A stretch of 64,000 bases of DNA from Bog-257 sp963846715 (GCA_963846715.1 CAWJXA010000001.1:1-64000); one strand, 5' to 3'; counted from the stretch's first letter, positions 25,678 through 35,702 are shown. Numbers and translations are program-made. Notes: a model not told the origin generated them from the sequence alone.

Positions 25678-26910
25678 ATGCCGGACAGTACTGCAGCCAG
25701 GCCCCAGCGCGATCCTTCAGCGCGCGATTCCGCCATTTCTGAGGAGGCAACCTCGCCTATTGCCGGGGAACCTGGAACACCGACGCTCCTGTTTGAGTTG
25801 GAGCCCTGGCATCGGGTCTTTCGCCGCAATCTCGGTGATCTCCTGCTCCATCGGGAACCGCCTCCGGTCGAGATCACGGCTCAGCCGGTTGCCTTGCGGC
25901 CGGGATATTTCATCCGCACCGGCATCGATGCCTACCGCTTCGCCGAGTCGTACGCCGGTCACATTGCGTTCATCATCGTGGTGTATCTGGTATGCACCCT
26001 GCCGCTGTTTAATCGCGCGCCCAAGCTCCAGTCGCCGTTCGAAAACACCAAGGTCGAATACTACCCCGTAAGCGATTATCTGCCGCCAATCAATACCGCC
26101 AGCGCTGAGCCAATGAAGCCACGCAAGGGTGCGCCTAAGCTGGCGAAGCAGGAGATTTTGTCCGTCCCGCCGGAGCCTGACAATAACCACCAGACCATCG
26201 TTACTCCACCCAAGGTGAAGCTGACACACGACGTCGCGCTGCCCAATATTGTCGCTTGGACGCCGGTGCCTGCCGCGCAACCGATAGCCGCCTCCGCGCG
26301 TTCGGTTTCGCAATTGAAAGTGCCGCAGTTTGAACCTCAGGTAGTGGCGCCCACCGCCGACATCTCGCAGGTGAAATCAAAGTTACAGCTTCCCACCCTG
26401 CCGCAGCCGTCGGTGGTTGAACCCCCATTGTCTCCCGACCAGTTGAAGCTGCAAAAGGGAACGCTCAACATGGCGCAGATGCAGCCGCAGGTGGCGGCCC
26501 CCAAGTTGCCGGTGCCGGTACAGCGTGCCGCCGGCGTCGGTGACAGCGGAGCCAAGAACGTCGGTCCGCCTCCCAATGTGCAAAACTTGCCCCCTACAAA
26601 GGGGCAAGGACAATTGATCGCATTGGGACTAAGTCCGGCTGACGTGCGCGGACCGATCAACGTGCCCAACGGCAATCGAAGCGGAGAGTTTCACGCTTCA
26701 CCGAGCGGCAAACCTGACGCACCGGGCACTCCCAACGTGGTCAGCACCGGCAACAGTTCCACCGGTGGCAAGGCAAGGGCACCGGCAACGGTTTGCCTTC
26801 AGGCATCATGGTTGGGACGCCTCCGCCGGGAGCGGCTACTTCCGCGACCGCCGGAAATTCCGCCAAGCCGCCCGCTTCGAATCCTGACATGGAAGCTCGC
26901 AAGCGAATGA
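25678..26910 (+). CDS. TonB-like energy transducer, N-terminal and linker part (frameshifted)
   Basis: ATG 25678 (MPDSTAARP) follows GAGG. A cytoplasmic N-terminal part of about 95 residues precedes one membrane helix (AGHIAFIIVVYLVCTLPLF, about 97-115). A long Pro/Gln/Val-rich periplasmic linker follows (repeated LPQPSV, KVPQFEPQVV-type segments). True homology stops near NSSTGGK; the last 50 residues are out of frame. Adding one G at 26772-26773 gives GGKGKGTGNGLPSGIMVG and joins the TonB C-terminal domain in the next frame. Together they form one protein of about 575 residues. Confidence 0.75.
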   Translation: MPDSTAARPQRDPSARDSAISEEATSPIAGEPGTPTLLFELEPWHRVFRRNLGDLLLHREPPPVEITAQPVALRPGYFIRTGIDAYRFAESYAGHIAFIIVVYLVCTLPLFNRAPKLQSPFENTKVEYYPVSDYLPPINTASAEPMKPRKGAPKLAKQEILSVPPEPDNNHQTIVTPPKVKLTHDVALPNIVAWTPVPAAQPIAASARSVSQLKVPQFEPQVVAPTADISQVKSKLQLPTLPQPSVVEPPLSPDQLKLQKGTLNMAQMQPQVAAPKLPVPVQRAAGVGDSGAKNVGPPPNVQNLPPTKGQGQLIALGLSPADVRGPINVPNGNRSGEFHASPSGKPDAPGTPNVVSTGNSSTGGKARAPATVCLQASWLGRLRRERLLPRPPEIPPSRPLRILTWKLASE

Positions 26911-27407
26911 TCGCCGAAGCCATGAAGCCCTCGCTGCCCAGCATCCGTGACCGCCAGCCTCCAGCGCCGCCTCCCACATTGTCAGATGACCCGGACGCGA
27001 GCATCGAGAAGCGGGTGTTCCACGCGAAGCCTTATTATTCGCTGGTCATGAATATGCCTAATCTGACCTCCGCCAAAGGAAGTTGGATTATTCATTTTGC
27101 AGAACTCGCGGAAAGTACCGATAAAGGCTTGATCACCGCGCCGGTTGCTACTACGAAAGTCGATCCTGCCTATCCTCCCGAGGTCCTGCGCGACCACGTG
27201 GAAGGTACGGTAACGCTTTATGCGGTGATCCGCGCCGACGGAACCGTTGACGGTATTAAGGTTCTCGACAGCCTGGACTCGCGCCTCGACGCGACTGCGG
27301 TGCGCGCGCTCGCGCGCTGGCACTTCCGCCCCGGCACCAAAAACGGCGCGCCGGTTGCGCTGGAAGCCGTGGTGCAGATACCCTTTCGCATGCAGCATCC
27401 GCAGTAA
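26793..27407 (+). CDS. TonB C-terminal domain part of the frameshifted energy transducer
   Basis: The frame begins in the linker (MPSGIMVGTPPP) and is the natural continuation of the gene starting at 25678. The last 90 residues are a TonB C-terminal domain: VDPAYPPEVLRDHVEGTVTL, then VIRADGTVDGIKVLDSLD and LDATAVRALARWHFRPGTKNG. This domain contacts TonB boxes of outer-membrane receptors; such a receptor is encoded at 55.4-57.7 kb but is not adjacent. Without the upstream part the protein would lack its membrane anchor. Confidence 0.8.
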   Translation: MPSGIMVGTPPPGAATSATAGNSAKPPASNPDMEARKRMIAEAMKPSLPSIRDRQPPAPPPTLSDDPDASIEKRVFHAKPYYSLVMNMPNLTSAKGSWIIHFAELAESTDKGLITAPVATTKVDPAYPPEVLRDHVEGTVTLYAVIRADGTVDGIKVLDSLDSRLDATAVRALARWHFRPGTKNGAPVALEAVVQIPFRMQHPQ

Positions 27408-27462
27408 AGCAGTTGGCGGTTAGCAATTAGAGCATTTTCTGAGTTGCTGTATCCACCTTGAA

Positions 27463-27590
27463 AGGGCGTGGCTTCAGCCGCGCCGATCCCCGCTACCAAC
27501 AACTCGGCCTTTAGGCCCTGAGGTACGTCCCCTCAGGGGGCTAAAGCCGGTCACTTCTCAATATCTTTTCGGCACGCCTGAAGGCGTGCC
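27463..27590. repeat. Array of intergenic palindromes
   Basis: Successive hairpins: AGGGCGTGGCT-TC-AGCC (27464 onward, imperfect), GGCCTTTAGGCC (27506-27517), CCCTGAGG-N7-CCTCAGGG (27516-27538) and GGCACGCCT-GA-AGGCGTGCC (27571-27590). A GGCTAAAGCC unit lies in between. Same architecture as 24853-24973; no gene is seen between 27408 and 27742. Confidence 0.7.
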
Positions 27591-27702
27591 CTTTCAAAGC
27601 GGATAGAGCCACTGTGGAATCGCGCCAGCTTTTAGTTCTCAGCAACCCCTTTCATCCTACGCCAAGCCCTTCTCGGTCGGATGAAAACTCAAAATCCAGA
27701 TC

Positions 27703-27726
27703 GCTAAACGCTAAGTGCTAAATGCT
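27703..27726. repeat. Heptad repeat
   Basis: Three clear seven-base units GCTAAAC GCTAAGT GCTAAAT followed by GCT, next to the tamB stop codon. Confidence 0.65.
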
Positions 27727-27742
27727 CGTTCCTTTCCGTTCT

Positions 27743-30700
27743 CTAGCGCTTTCGCTTCCGGACGAGAACATCGAAACTGACCACGCCGTTCTCATCGCGT
27801 ATCGCTTCGATCGTGTATTCGCTGTTGATGTTGTATTCGAACTGAATGACCTGTTGCGCCGACCTGGTGAGGTTGGTGATGTAGGTCAGAGTCACATTAT
27901 TCGACACCTGCTGTTCGACCGTGATGCGCGCATTAGGATTATTGTCGGGACCGCCGACCGAGGGATTGATCCTGATGGAGCTCACGCCAAACAGCCTGGA
28001 GACGCGGTTGGAAACGACCTGGTTGATCGCCTGTCCGAGGATGGCACCCGAGGCGCTCTCCGCAAACCCGGACGAGGGAGTAGTGTTCAACGCGCCCTCC
28101 TGCTGGGTACGCCCGAATGCCAGGAGACCAATGATGTCCTCACTCGACAACGGCGGGTCTGAACGGTAGGTGGTATTCAGACGTTCCAACGTGCCGTGCA
28201 ACCCGATGGTAATGTCGTAGTCGCGGACGCGCGTGGTTGCCTCTACATCCAGCACCGGGTCGATGCGCACAGGATTGGTGAAAGTAATATCGCCGCGCTC
28301 AAGGTGGTACTTGCTTCCACCGAGCTTGATGTCGCCTTCGGCAATGTTGATGCGACCCAGGAGGACTGGGCGGGCGGCGGTGCCTCGCAGTCGCAGATCG
28401 ACGTCGCCTGCCAGTTTCGCCAGGGTCGTCTGCACTGTCAACTCTGGGGTCGAGAGAATACGGACGTCGAGGCGCAGGTTATTGAGCGGTGAATTCACAA
28501 CCGGCAAGGTCGCCGGTTGACCGGCTTGTGCCAACGCCAGGGCCAGGTCAGTGGACGGGATCTGCGCAAAGCGGGTAACGGTAACGTCTCCGCTGAGGAC
28601 CGAACTTTGCAGCGTGCCAACGAGGCGAAGTGTCTCATCGGCGGTAACGCTGATTCCGGCGTAGCGAAAACGAATTTCATGTCCGCTGGCGGTCAGGTTG
28701 AAGCCGACTGTCTTTCCGTAAGTAATGAAGCCACCAAAGGTCACGAGACCGCCGCCAGTACGCGCGGTCAACTTCTCCACTTCCAGCCGGTCCTGGTTGA
28801 AGACGAGGCTGCCGTTGATATCGCCGAGTCCTGCGGGCAGGTCAATCATCGAAAGACCGCCGTGCTCGATGTTGATGTGCCCAGATACAGCCGGCTGCGT
28901 CATCGGGCCGTTTACCGTCAGGTCGAGGTCCGACGCTCCGTACGAAGTGATCTCAGGGTCAAGTATGTGGACGAGGTTCAAATCCACATGGCCGTTGGCG
29001 CGCAAAGCCAGTCGGCGATCGTCCTTGAGACTGGCGTCACCGGTTAACGTGAAGTGCGATTCCCCGCTTACCAACATGCAGCGTTGCACGGTGATGAGTT
29101 CGTTCGCCATCACAAGTTCCACGGGACCATCGCTGGTGATTGCAATTTTGTCCACCTCCACAGCGAATTGGTAGAGGCTGAACTTGCCGTTGAGAAGCCT
29201 CGGCTGCTTAAGTGGGCCGGTGAGGTCCGCGTGTCCAGCAAGGGATGCATGGCGAGTGATTCGCTGGCGTACCTGTTCCGGCAGAAAAGGATTGATGTCG
29301 AGACCGGAAAATTCCAGCTTTAGGTTGGACTGCATGTCGCCACGCAGTTCAATTCCCCCATCAATCGCCAAGTTTGCAGAAGGAAAATTCGAGCGAGCCG
29401 TGAGTTGCAGATGGGTGCCATGGGTCACTGCATCAGCCGTGAGGCCGCCGATACGGTCTCCGTTGAGCACGAGATCTGTAACTTGCACGTGAGCATTGAT
29501 CACGGGCTGGTCGATCGTGCCTGATCCTTTTGCCGCAAACTTGGCGCCACCACCGACTTCCAAATGTGGCATTCGCAATTCAGGGACACTTGCTAAATCG
29601 ATACCTTCACCTGCCAAGTCGAAGCGTACGTCCCTATTGTTGAAGTTGTAGGCAGCCGAACCCATAACTTTGCCGCGCATGGCCTGCAACTGAATGTCAT
29701 CCAGTTGCGCCTCGTGATTAACCAAGACGAGGTTCGCGGTCAGGGACTTGACGGGACGCCCGTAAGCTTGAGCCCCCGTTACGGAAAGATGTCCGGCGGC
29801 GTGAGGATTCGCCTGGGTCCCCTCGGCATGCAAGGTGAAATTCAGAGTGCCGGTCACCGGGTAATTCCAACCTGCGGCGCGTTGCAATTCTCCGATGTCC
29901 GCATTCTGGATGGCAGCCTGCACTTGGAATGGCAGATTAGGGGTGAAGCTTCCCTTTTCCAGGGTCGCCGAACCATCCACATTCAAGCGTGCAGTTCCTT
30001 CTTCGATGACGCCGTGGTGCACGGCCACGCCTGTGGACGAGTACTGCACATCCCCGGCGAACTGATCGAAGTGGATGCGGCCAGGTCGCGCCGCTGGCGG
30101 CAGAGGGGGAGGCTGGGGTGCAGAAGTGAAGTGAAAGAGTGAATGCTTCTTCGCTGGAGCTTGCGTCGGAGTCGGGGCCGAAGCCGGTACGCTGGGCGTA
30201 TAAAGATACGTGAAGTCAGACGCCTGAACGTGGCCCGCGATCTGCGGGTCCTTCAGGCGGCCGCTGAGCGTGCCGTTGAAGGTCGCCGTGCCTGCGAGTT
30301 CCACAGGTGGCGGCGGGCTACCCAAAGCGTTCAGAAGTGGCTGGAACTCAGTCAGGCTGGCGGTACTCAGTACTAAATGTAAAGCTGCGGACGTCGATCC
30401 TAATGTGCCGACGGCCTCTACATGCGAGTGGGGCGTCGTCATCGAAAGCGCAGAGAAATCCATGACCTGCGCTTTGGGGTTATAGCGGGCCCGCACTGTG
30501 GCGGTCACCGGCAACTGCCCTGCGGAAGCGTGCGCTGGAGCAGTGACGTCGAGCGCGAGGTCGGCGGCTGCGTTAGCGAGCGAGCGCGTCCATGTTAAAT
30601 CGACTGTTCCTCCAACGCTGCCGGATGGGTTGAGCTTGTCGTAGGGTGCTGCTTTGGTTGAAAACATGCGCGCCAGATCGATCAGCGAGATGGAGCTCAG

Positions 30701-31912
30701 CCGTAAGCGGGCGGTGCCCTGCTGCGGGCCCGGGCCAGCGATGGTTGGCAAGCTCGGTTTAGAGCTTTGCTTGGTGTTCGGCTGCGAGCCCTTGGCAATT
30801 TGGACGGTCTGCGCCGCCGGGGCGGATGTCGAGCCGGTGAAGACCTTCCTGACTTCAGCGTCGCCAGTCACCACGCCCCCCAACAATCGTGCGGCGATTC
30901 TAGTAAGCGACAGACGATCGTCGGCGAGAGCAAACTCAGCGTTTCCATTCGCGTCGCGCACTGTAACACCGTTATCCAGATAAGTGACACTGCGGGCGGC
31001 CGCGTATCCCCGTGTTCCAATGCCAGCGGCGGTTGAATAAGTCCCCGACCCATTGACTGTTATCGTGCCGCCTCGAAGTTGATAGGAGCGGACAACCGAT
31101 CCCAACTGGGCAACGTCGAGCGCGCTGCTATAGGTGAACTGTATCTTCGGGTTGTCGAAGTTGGTAAGCTCACCTGTCGTTTGGAGCGAGGACTGTTCCG
31201 ATACGAGGTTCAGCGACTTAATTTGCAGTCGATTGGACCATAGGCTGAAGGCCATGTCGCCCCGCGCCGCGACATTGCGGAAGTCCTCGTACTTCGCATC
31301 CATTTTGCCTGCGCGCACGGAACCGTCGTAGCGCCGGTCGGAGTGATTGTAGGTCATCACTGCAGTCACGTCGTCTGCTGCAAAATCGAGCGGCAGAACC
31401 CGGTCGTTCAACAGCAACAGACCGTTGTGCAAATCCAGGCGAGCAATCGCCAGGTCAAACAACTGCTGTACCGGACTCGTATTGCTTCGAACTTTCGCTT
31501 CCGGGGCATTTGTCGAGCCATCGGGGTTCACGATGAGGTGGATAACCGGACGATCAAGCGCTACCTCCCTGAGGCTGATGCGCTTTTCCAGGAACGAGAT
31601 GATGTGCAGGCGAACGTGGATTCGATCAGCGTGTGCGTAAGGCGGCTGATCCGAAGGCTCCAGACCGTGAATCGTCAGGTTATCCGCGTCGAACTCAAGC
31701 CTGGATAGGTTCCAGCGAAAAGCACCAAGCTCCACCCGTCCACCAGTCGCGTCTTCCAAGGTCGCGATTGTCTTGCGCCGAACCAGGTCCGCGAATTGTG
31801 GGCTGCGAACGTAACGAACCAGCGCGATAGCGATCGCCAGCAACACCACGCCGATTGCGGCCTCAATCCACAAGCGAGTGTGAGAACGACGAGTTTGCGT
31901 TTCTGCGGTCAT
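27743..31912 (-). CDS. tamB: TamB-family envelope translocation/assembly protein
   Basis: At 1389 residues this has TamB/AsmA-like architecture: one N-terminal membrane helix (IEAAIGVVLLAIAIALVRYV, about 13-32), a very long beta-helical periplasmic region of alternating short strands, and the conserved C-terminal DUF490 region (DLDLTVNGPMTQPAVSGHIN, SSEDIIGLLAFGR, NVTLTYITNLTRSAQQVIQFEYNINSEYTI). TamB-like proteins bridge the inner and outer membrane and work with an Omp85 partner, or move lipids. It lies three bases after the SurA-N-like gene and two genes after an Omp85 gene, supporting a common envelope role. Confidence 0.9.
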   Translation of the reverse strand: MTAETQTRRSHTRLWIEAAIGVVLLAIAIALVRYVRSPQFADLVRRKTIATLEDATGGRVELGAFRWNLSRLEFDADNLTIHGLEPSDQPPYAHADRIHVRLHIISFLEKRISLREVALDRPVIHLIVNPDGSTNAPEAKVRSNTSPVQQLFDLAIARLDLHNGLLLLNDRVLPLDFAADDVTAVMTYNHSDRRYDGSVRAGKMDAKYEDFRNVAARGDMAFSLWSNRLQIKSLNLVSEQSSLQTTGELTNFDNPKIQFTYSSALDVAQLGSVVRSYQLRGGTITVNGSGTYSTAAGIGTRGYAAARSVTYLDNGVTVRDANGNAEFALADDRLSLTRIAARLLGGVVTGDAEVRKVFTGSTSAPAAQTVQIAKGSQPNTKQSSKPSLPTIAGPGPQQGTARLRLSSISLIDLARMFSTKAAPYDKLNPSGSVGGTVDLTWTRSLANAAADLALDVTAPAHASAGQLPVTATVRARYNPKAQVMDFSALSMTTPHSHVEAVGTLGSTSAALHLVLSTASLTEFQPLLNALGSPPPPVELAGTATFNGTLSGRLKDPQIAGHVQASDFTYLYTPSVPASAPTPTQAPAKKHSLFHFTSAPQPPPLPPAARPGRIHFDQFAGDVQYSSTGVAVHHGVIEEGTARLNVDGSATLEKGSFTPNLPFQVQAAIQNADIGELQRAAGWNYPVTGTLNFTLHAEGTQANPHAAGHLSVTGAQAYGRPVKSLTANLVLVNHEAQLDDIQLQAMRGKVMGSAAYNFNNRDVRFDLAGEGIDLASVPELRMPHLEVGGGAKFAAKGSGTIDQPVINAHVQVTDLVLNGDRIGGLTADAVTHGTHLQLTARSNFPSANLAIDGGIELRGDMQSNLKLEFSGLDINPFLPEQVRQRITRHASLAGHADLTGPLKQPRLLNGKFSLYQFAVEVDKIAITSDGPVELVMANELITVQRCMLVSGESHFTLTGDASLKDDRRLALRANGHVDLNLVHILDPEITSYGASDLDLTVNGPMTQPAVSGHINIEHGGLSMIDLPAGLGDINGSLVFNQDRLEVEKLTARTGGGLVTFGGFITYGKTVGFNLTASGHEIRFRYAGISVTADETLRLVGTLQSSVLSGDVTVTRFAQIPSTDLALALAQAGQPATLPVVNSPLNNLRLDVRILSTPELTVQTTLAKLAGDVDLRLRGTAARPVLLGRINIAEGDIKLGGSKYHLERGDITFTNPVRIDPVLDVEATTRVRDYDITIGLHGTLERLNTTYRSDPPLSSEDIIGLLAFGRTQQEGALNTTPSSGFAESASGAILGQAINQVVSNRVSRLFGVSSIRINPSVGGPDNNPNARITVEQQVSNNVTLTYITNLTRSAQQVIQFEYNINSEYTIEAIRDENGVVSFDVLVRKRKR

Positions 31913-31914
31913 TC

Positions 31915-32631
31915 TCAGTTCGAACCGGAAGCCCTGCTCTCATCCGCCGGAGCATTGCCAGCTGGAATTGGTACCGTGCTTTTTATTTCCGCCTGCTGCC
32001 GCAGATTGTGCAGCCACTGGTCTAGAAGCTCATCCATGCGACGCTGCACGAGCAGTTCACGAATCCTGGGTTCAACCTCGGTCAATGTGACTGCTGTGCC
32101 ACCGTTTGTCTGCAAATCAGGCAGCAACTGGTTTTGGTAGTAAGACTCAACTTCGTCCGGCTGAACGTGCACATTGGGCCGTAGACGGACTTCTACGAAG
32201 TTCATCACTCGCACCTCGGCGCGCAGATGGGCCATCAGGCTGTCCTGCGTCAGTCCATAGCCAGCCAAAAAGCGGTACCAACTCTGATCGTTGGCACCGT
32301 TTGGAAGCTGCGCCCGAAGTTTGGCGATATCTTTTTCAAGGTCGGCGTCCGAGGGTTGCAAGAAGGACTCACCACCCATTTGCGCTTCAAGCAGTTGACG
32401 GTCGATGAGGCGCTGCAAAGCTTGCAGACGATCAGCCTGGGTCACTTGAGCGACGGACTTCTGCTGCATCAGAGCCTCGAAGGCGATGGCTTCCTCCCAA
32501 TCGCTTTGGAACACAGGCTGACGGTTCACCGTGGCAACGATTCCGTCAATCACCTCACCCGCTAAGGCGGCAGACGACAGCACCGGCACGAATAAGAACA
32601 GGACAAGCGTTAGATAGAGAATTCGTTTCAT
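31915..32631 (-). CDS. Periplasmic SurA-N-like chaperone without PPIase domain
   Basis: The 238-residue protein has a signal peptide (ILYLTLVLFLFVPVLSSAALAG) and then the SurA/PpiD N-terminal chaperone pattern VIDGIVATVNRQPVFQSDWE, with ALQRLIDRQLLEAQM. No parvulin domain follows; the remaining length is helical and ends in a low-complexity tail. A holdase role for outer-membrane clients is likely. Its ATG shares one base with the stop of the upstream Omp85 gene (TAATG), and it lies three bases before tamB, so all three are translated from one operon. Confidence 0.82.
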   Translation of the reverse strand: MKRILYLTLVLFLFVPVLSSAALAGEVIDGIVATVNRQPVFQSDWEEAIAFEALMQQKSVAQVTQADRLQALQRLIDRQLLEAQMGGESFLQPSDADLEKDIAKLRAQLPNGANDQSWYRFLAGYGLTQDSLMAHLRAEVRVMNFVEVRLRPNVHVQPDEVESYYQNQLLPDLQTNGGTAVTLTEVEPRIRELLVQRRMDELLDQWLHNLRQQAEIKSTVPIPAGNAPADESRASGSN

Positions 32632-35600
32632 TAAAATGTCTGTCCGATACTGAAATAGAAGTTGATATGACGCAACGTCTGCACCGTGTCCGTTTCCTGG
32701 ATTGGATAGCGCGTCGGGTTAAAGTTGTAACCGACATCCAGGCGAACGGGGCCTACCGGTGTCTTGTAACGTATGCCCATTCCGATGGCTTGCGGGTTAT
32801 AGCTAAAGTTACAGGTTTCCTTGCTGTCAGGCGCGGAACAATTCGCAATCGAGGGCTGATGAATACGCAGCATGCCACTGATGATGTGGTTCGCAGTATC
32901 GAAGACGTTCCCCATGTCGTGAAAAAAAACAAAGCTTACGTTGTCCCCCACGTAGGGCAAGTTCACGGGAGGCGTGCGTATTTCCAGGTTGTTGATGAAG
33001 AGTCCCTGTCCGCCAATTGGATATCCAGTAACCAGGTCGCGAGGACCAGCCTGGTTGATGGAGAAGCCGCGCAACGAATTTCCGCCGCCCGCAAAGAATA
33101 GTTCGGGCAGAGGAACGGAGGTCGCTTCCGACGGCAAAGTCCCGGTAGGCGGCAGACTGAGAAAATCGTTGGTGCCGTAGGGATGCAGTATTCCAATTTG
33201 CGTGTTTCGTGCGAACACCCACCTCTTCTTGAACCTGTAGTAGGTGGAATTCTGCAGCAGCACCTTGCCGAAATTCGCCTCGGAGCCGAGTGCGCTGGTC
33301 GCCAGACCCAAGTCCGCGATGTTGTAGCTGCCTTTGGTCGAGTCGATAGGGTTGTCCCGGGTGTCGCGTACGTAAGTAAAACTCGGAATCGCCAACCGTA
33401 CTGGTTTCGAATACAGTGGGATGAGAGTTGGGTCGATTACCAAGCTGTTGGGATCGATAGACACCCGCTGATAACTTAACCGGTAAAAAAGGGTCGTCGT
33501 CCGGCTGTATTTCTGTTCTGCTTGTACCGTTCCGTCGAGCCGTTCCGAGGTAAACGTGTTTACGTCGGCCTCGTTGTTGTAAAAGGCGGTGGCATTGAAG
33601 CGCCAGTTCTCCCGGTGAAACAGGCGCGGTGCGTCATACCCGATCAAACCACGGCGGACCAGCAAACCAACGCGGGCCCGCATGGTCAGCGTCTGGTCTC
33701 GTCCGAACATATTCAGGCGCGTAACCTCCAGAACACCGTTCGGACTCACTCCGGTGCTGCCCTGTGGATTGCTTGTAGTGGGGATGTTGCCGGTCGCAAA
33801 CTCGATGCCGCCGCCGTAGCGGAACGTCCAACGCCTGGCCTCCTGAAGGTTGAAAAGAACATCCTTGGAAGGCTCCTGACCGTCCGGGTTCTGCACCGCC
33901 ATATCCACTTGGTTGAAGAGACCCAGATCGTAAAGGCGCCGTTGCGAAGCCACCATTCGCGACTGACTCAAGGGATCTCCATCCCTGATGCGCATCTCGC
34001 GATTTACCACGTAAGGACGCGTATATTCCCGTCCGCTCACCAGGACGCGGTCGACGAAGACTTGCTCACCCTCGGTGATGGTGTAAGCGACTCGCATTCG
34101 GTACGGCTCATCGGGTACAGGTATGGCGGCGGCTTCAAACTGCACCTCAGGAAAACCATGGTTGTAATAAAAGTAGGTTACTGCATCGCGATCACTAGCT
34201 ATGTTCGCTTCGCTGTAGGGCTGGCCGTCGACGCAGCTTAACAACGGCAGCAACCGATCCTCCGGATACTTGTGATTGCCTGTCAACTTTAACGAACCCA
34301 CCAGTGTTTGTGGGCCTTCCTCCGTCTTGATAACCACCGCCATCTGGCCATTTTTGCCCTCGTAATCGTCCTCGAGCCCGGCTGTCACTTTGACCTCGAG
34401 AAACCCATTGGCCAGATATAGATTCTTGATGGCTGTCAGGTCTTCGGCAAGCAGTCTCTGACTGAAACGGCCGTTTGGCAGGGTCAAGTTAGACGGCTGC
34501 ACGGAAATACGCTCGCGCAGGGTATCGTTGTCAAAATACTTGTTACCCTCCAGTTTCACAGCGGCGAGCTTATGGCGCTCGCCTGGATCAATCTTGTAAA
34601 CGATATTGACGTGGTTCTTTTCCGGTGAGGGTTGCCGTTCGACTTCCACCTCGACATCGAAATAGCCTTTCGTTTGCAGATAGTCGCGCACGTTGCGACG
34701 TCCTTCGTTCAGCAGATCGTCATCAACCGAGTTCTCCTGGTAGACCGGAACAAGCTTTTTAAGTTGCCGATTGCTGATCTTTGCGCCATCTGTAGTGATC
34801 GCCACCGTCGGTCCCTCTTCCACCTTAAACACGTAATCGAGACGGTTGGTCTGAGGATGGTAGATGTGATCGGTGAGTGAGACCTGGGCCTCCAGATGGT
34901 TGTTCTTCTGGTACTTCTCGCGTAAGCGCTCCAAGGCTCGCGTGACATGCTCCTGCTTCACCTTGGCGCCGGATTTCAACTTGGTAAGGCTGCGGACCTT
35001 ATCGGGCGGAATACCGGTATCACCCTCGATTTTGACCTCGCCAACGCGGGCCAGTTCCCCGGGAACCACGTGGAAATTAATATCCATTTGCCGGGTATCG
35101 TCGTGAGGATTCAGGTCGTAGGTGAGTTTGGCTTTGTAGTAGCCATTGTCGGCCAACACCTTTCGCATTCGTTCCACCGAGCGATCCACGTTTTCCTGTG
35201 AAAACGTCGCTCCTAAATCGAGCTTGCTGGATTCGATCAATTGATGGGCTTTGGGATTCGTCTTGGCCGGAGCACCGTCTACATTAATGTCGCCGTTGAA
35301 ATAGTTCTCTGTAGCCACAAAGACGAGCGCCAAACCGTTCTGCTGGTTTGGCTCCGCTTCCACTTGGAGCGTGGCAAAGCGCCCGGTAGCGTAGAGCACT
35401 CGTAGACTGGCGCGAATCTTGTCGCGATCCAGAGGCTCGCCCACTTTCTGCACTACCAACTGTCGCAACATCTCGGGATTAGTGCCCGTGATACCGCGGA
35501 ATTGAATGGTTCTCACTGGGGCGCCCTGGTACTTGCTGAGTTCGGCCAGCGCTGGGGGGAGATTGGGCTGGGAAGCCGTCGAGTCCGGCTTCTGCCCGGT

Positions 35601-35702
35601 AGACAAGGGGCTGATTTGCGCATACACCAAGGACGCGCTCAGCACCAGGAAGGCACAGAACGGCGCAATTTTGTGGAACGATGGCGTGACTGCCTCCGTC
35701 AA
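32631..35702 (-). CDS. Omp85-family outer-membrane assembly protein with about seven POTRA repeats
   Basis: The 1023-residue protein has a signal-like N-terminus (FCAFLVLSASLVYAQ). About seven POTRA-like repeats (roughly 55-610) follow, each with a strand like VRTIQFRGI, VGEVKIEGD, LAAVKLEGNKYF or VDRVLVSGR and a helix-pair ending in a GYY/GYF turn. A 16-stranded Omp85 barrel (about 620-1023) ends in GQTF with the usual terminal Phe. BamA normally has five POTRAs and TamA three. The start is TTG 35702 with GGAG upstream; no better ATG is in frame. It heads the operon with the SurA-like gene and tamB, so it may serve as BamA or as the TamA partner. Confidence 0.88.
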   Translation of the reverse strand: MTEAVTPSFHKIAPFCAFLVLSASLVYAQISPLSTGQKPDSTASQPNLPPALAELSKYQGAPVRTIQFRGITGTNPEMLRQLVVQKVGEPLDRDKIRASLRVLYATGRFATLQVEAEPNQQNGLALVFVATENYFNGDINVDGAPAKTNPKAHQLIESSKLDLGATFSQENVDRSVERMRKVLADNGYYKAKLTYDLNPHDDTRQMDINFHVVPGELARVGEVKIEGDTGIPPDKVRSLTKLKSGAKVKQEHVTRALERLREKYQKNNHLEAQVSLTDHIYHPQTNRLDYVFKVEEGPTVAITTDGAKISNRQLKKLVPVYQENSVDDDLLNEGRRNVRDYLQTKGYFDVEVEVERQPSPEKNHVNIVYKIDPGERHKLAAVKLEGNKYFDNDTLRERISVQPSNLTLPNGRFSQRLLAEDLTAIKNLYLANGFLEVKVTAGLEDDYEGKNGQMAVVIKTEEGPQTLVGSLKLTGNHKYPEDRLLPLLSCVDGQPYSEANIASDRDAVTYFYYNHGFPEVQFEAAAIPVPDEPYRMRVAYTITEGEQVFVDRVLVSGREYTRPYVVNREMRIRDGDPLSQSRMVASQRRLYDLGLFNQVDMAVQNPDGQEPSKDVLFNLQEARRWTFRYGGGIEFATGNIPTTSNPQGSTGVSPNGVLEVTRLNMFGRDQTLTMRARVGLLVRRGLIGYDAPRLFHRENWRFNATAFYNNEADVNTFTSERLDGTVQAEQKYSRTTTLFYRLSYQRVSIDPNSLVIDPTLIPLYSKPVRLAIPSFTYVRDTRDNPIDSTKGSYNIADLGLATSALGSEANFGKVLLQNSTYYRFKKRWVFARNTQIGILHPYGTNDFLSLPPTGTLPSEATSVPLPELFFAGGGNSLRGFSINQAGPRDLVTGYPIGGQGLFINNLEIRTPPVNLPYVGDNVSFVFFHDMGNVFDTANHIISGMLRIHQPSIANCSAPDSKETCNFSYNPQAIGMGIRYKTPVGPVRLDVGYNFNPTRYPIQETDTVQTLRHINFYFSIGQTF

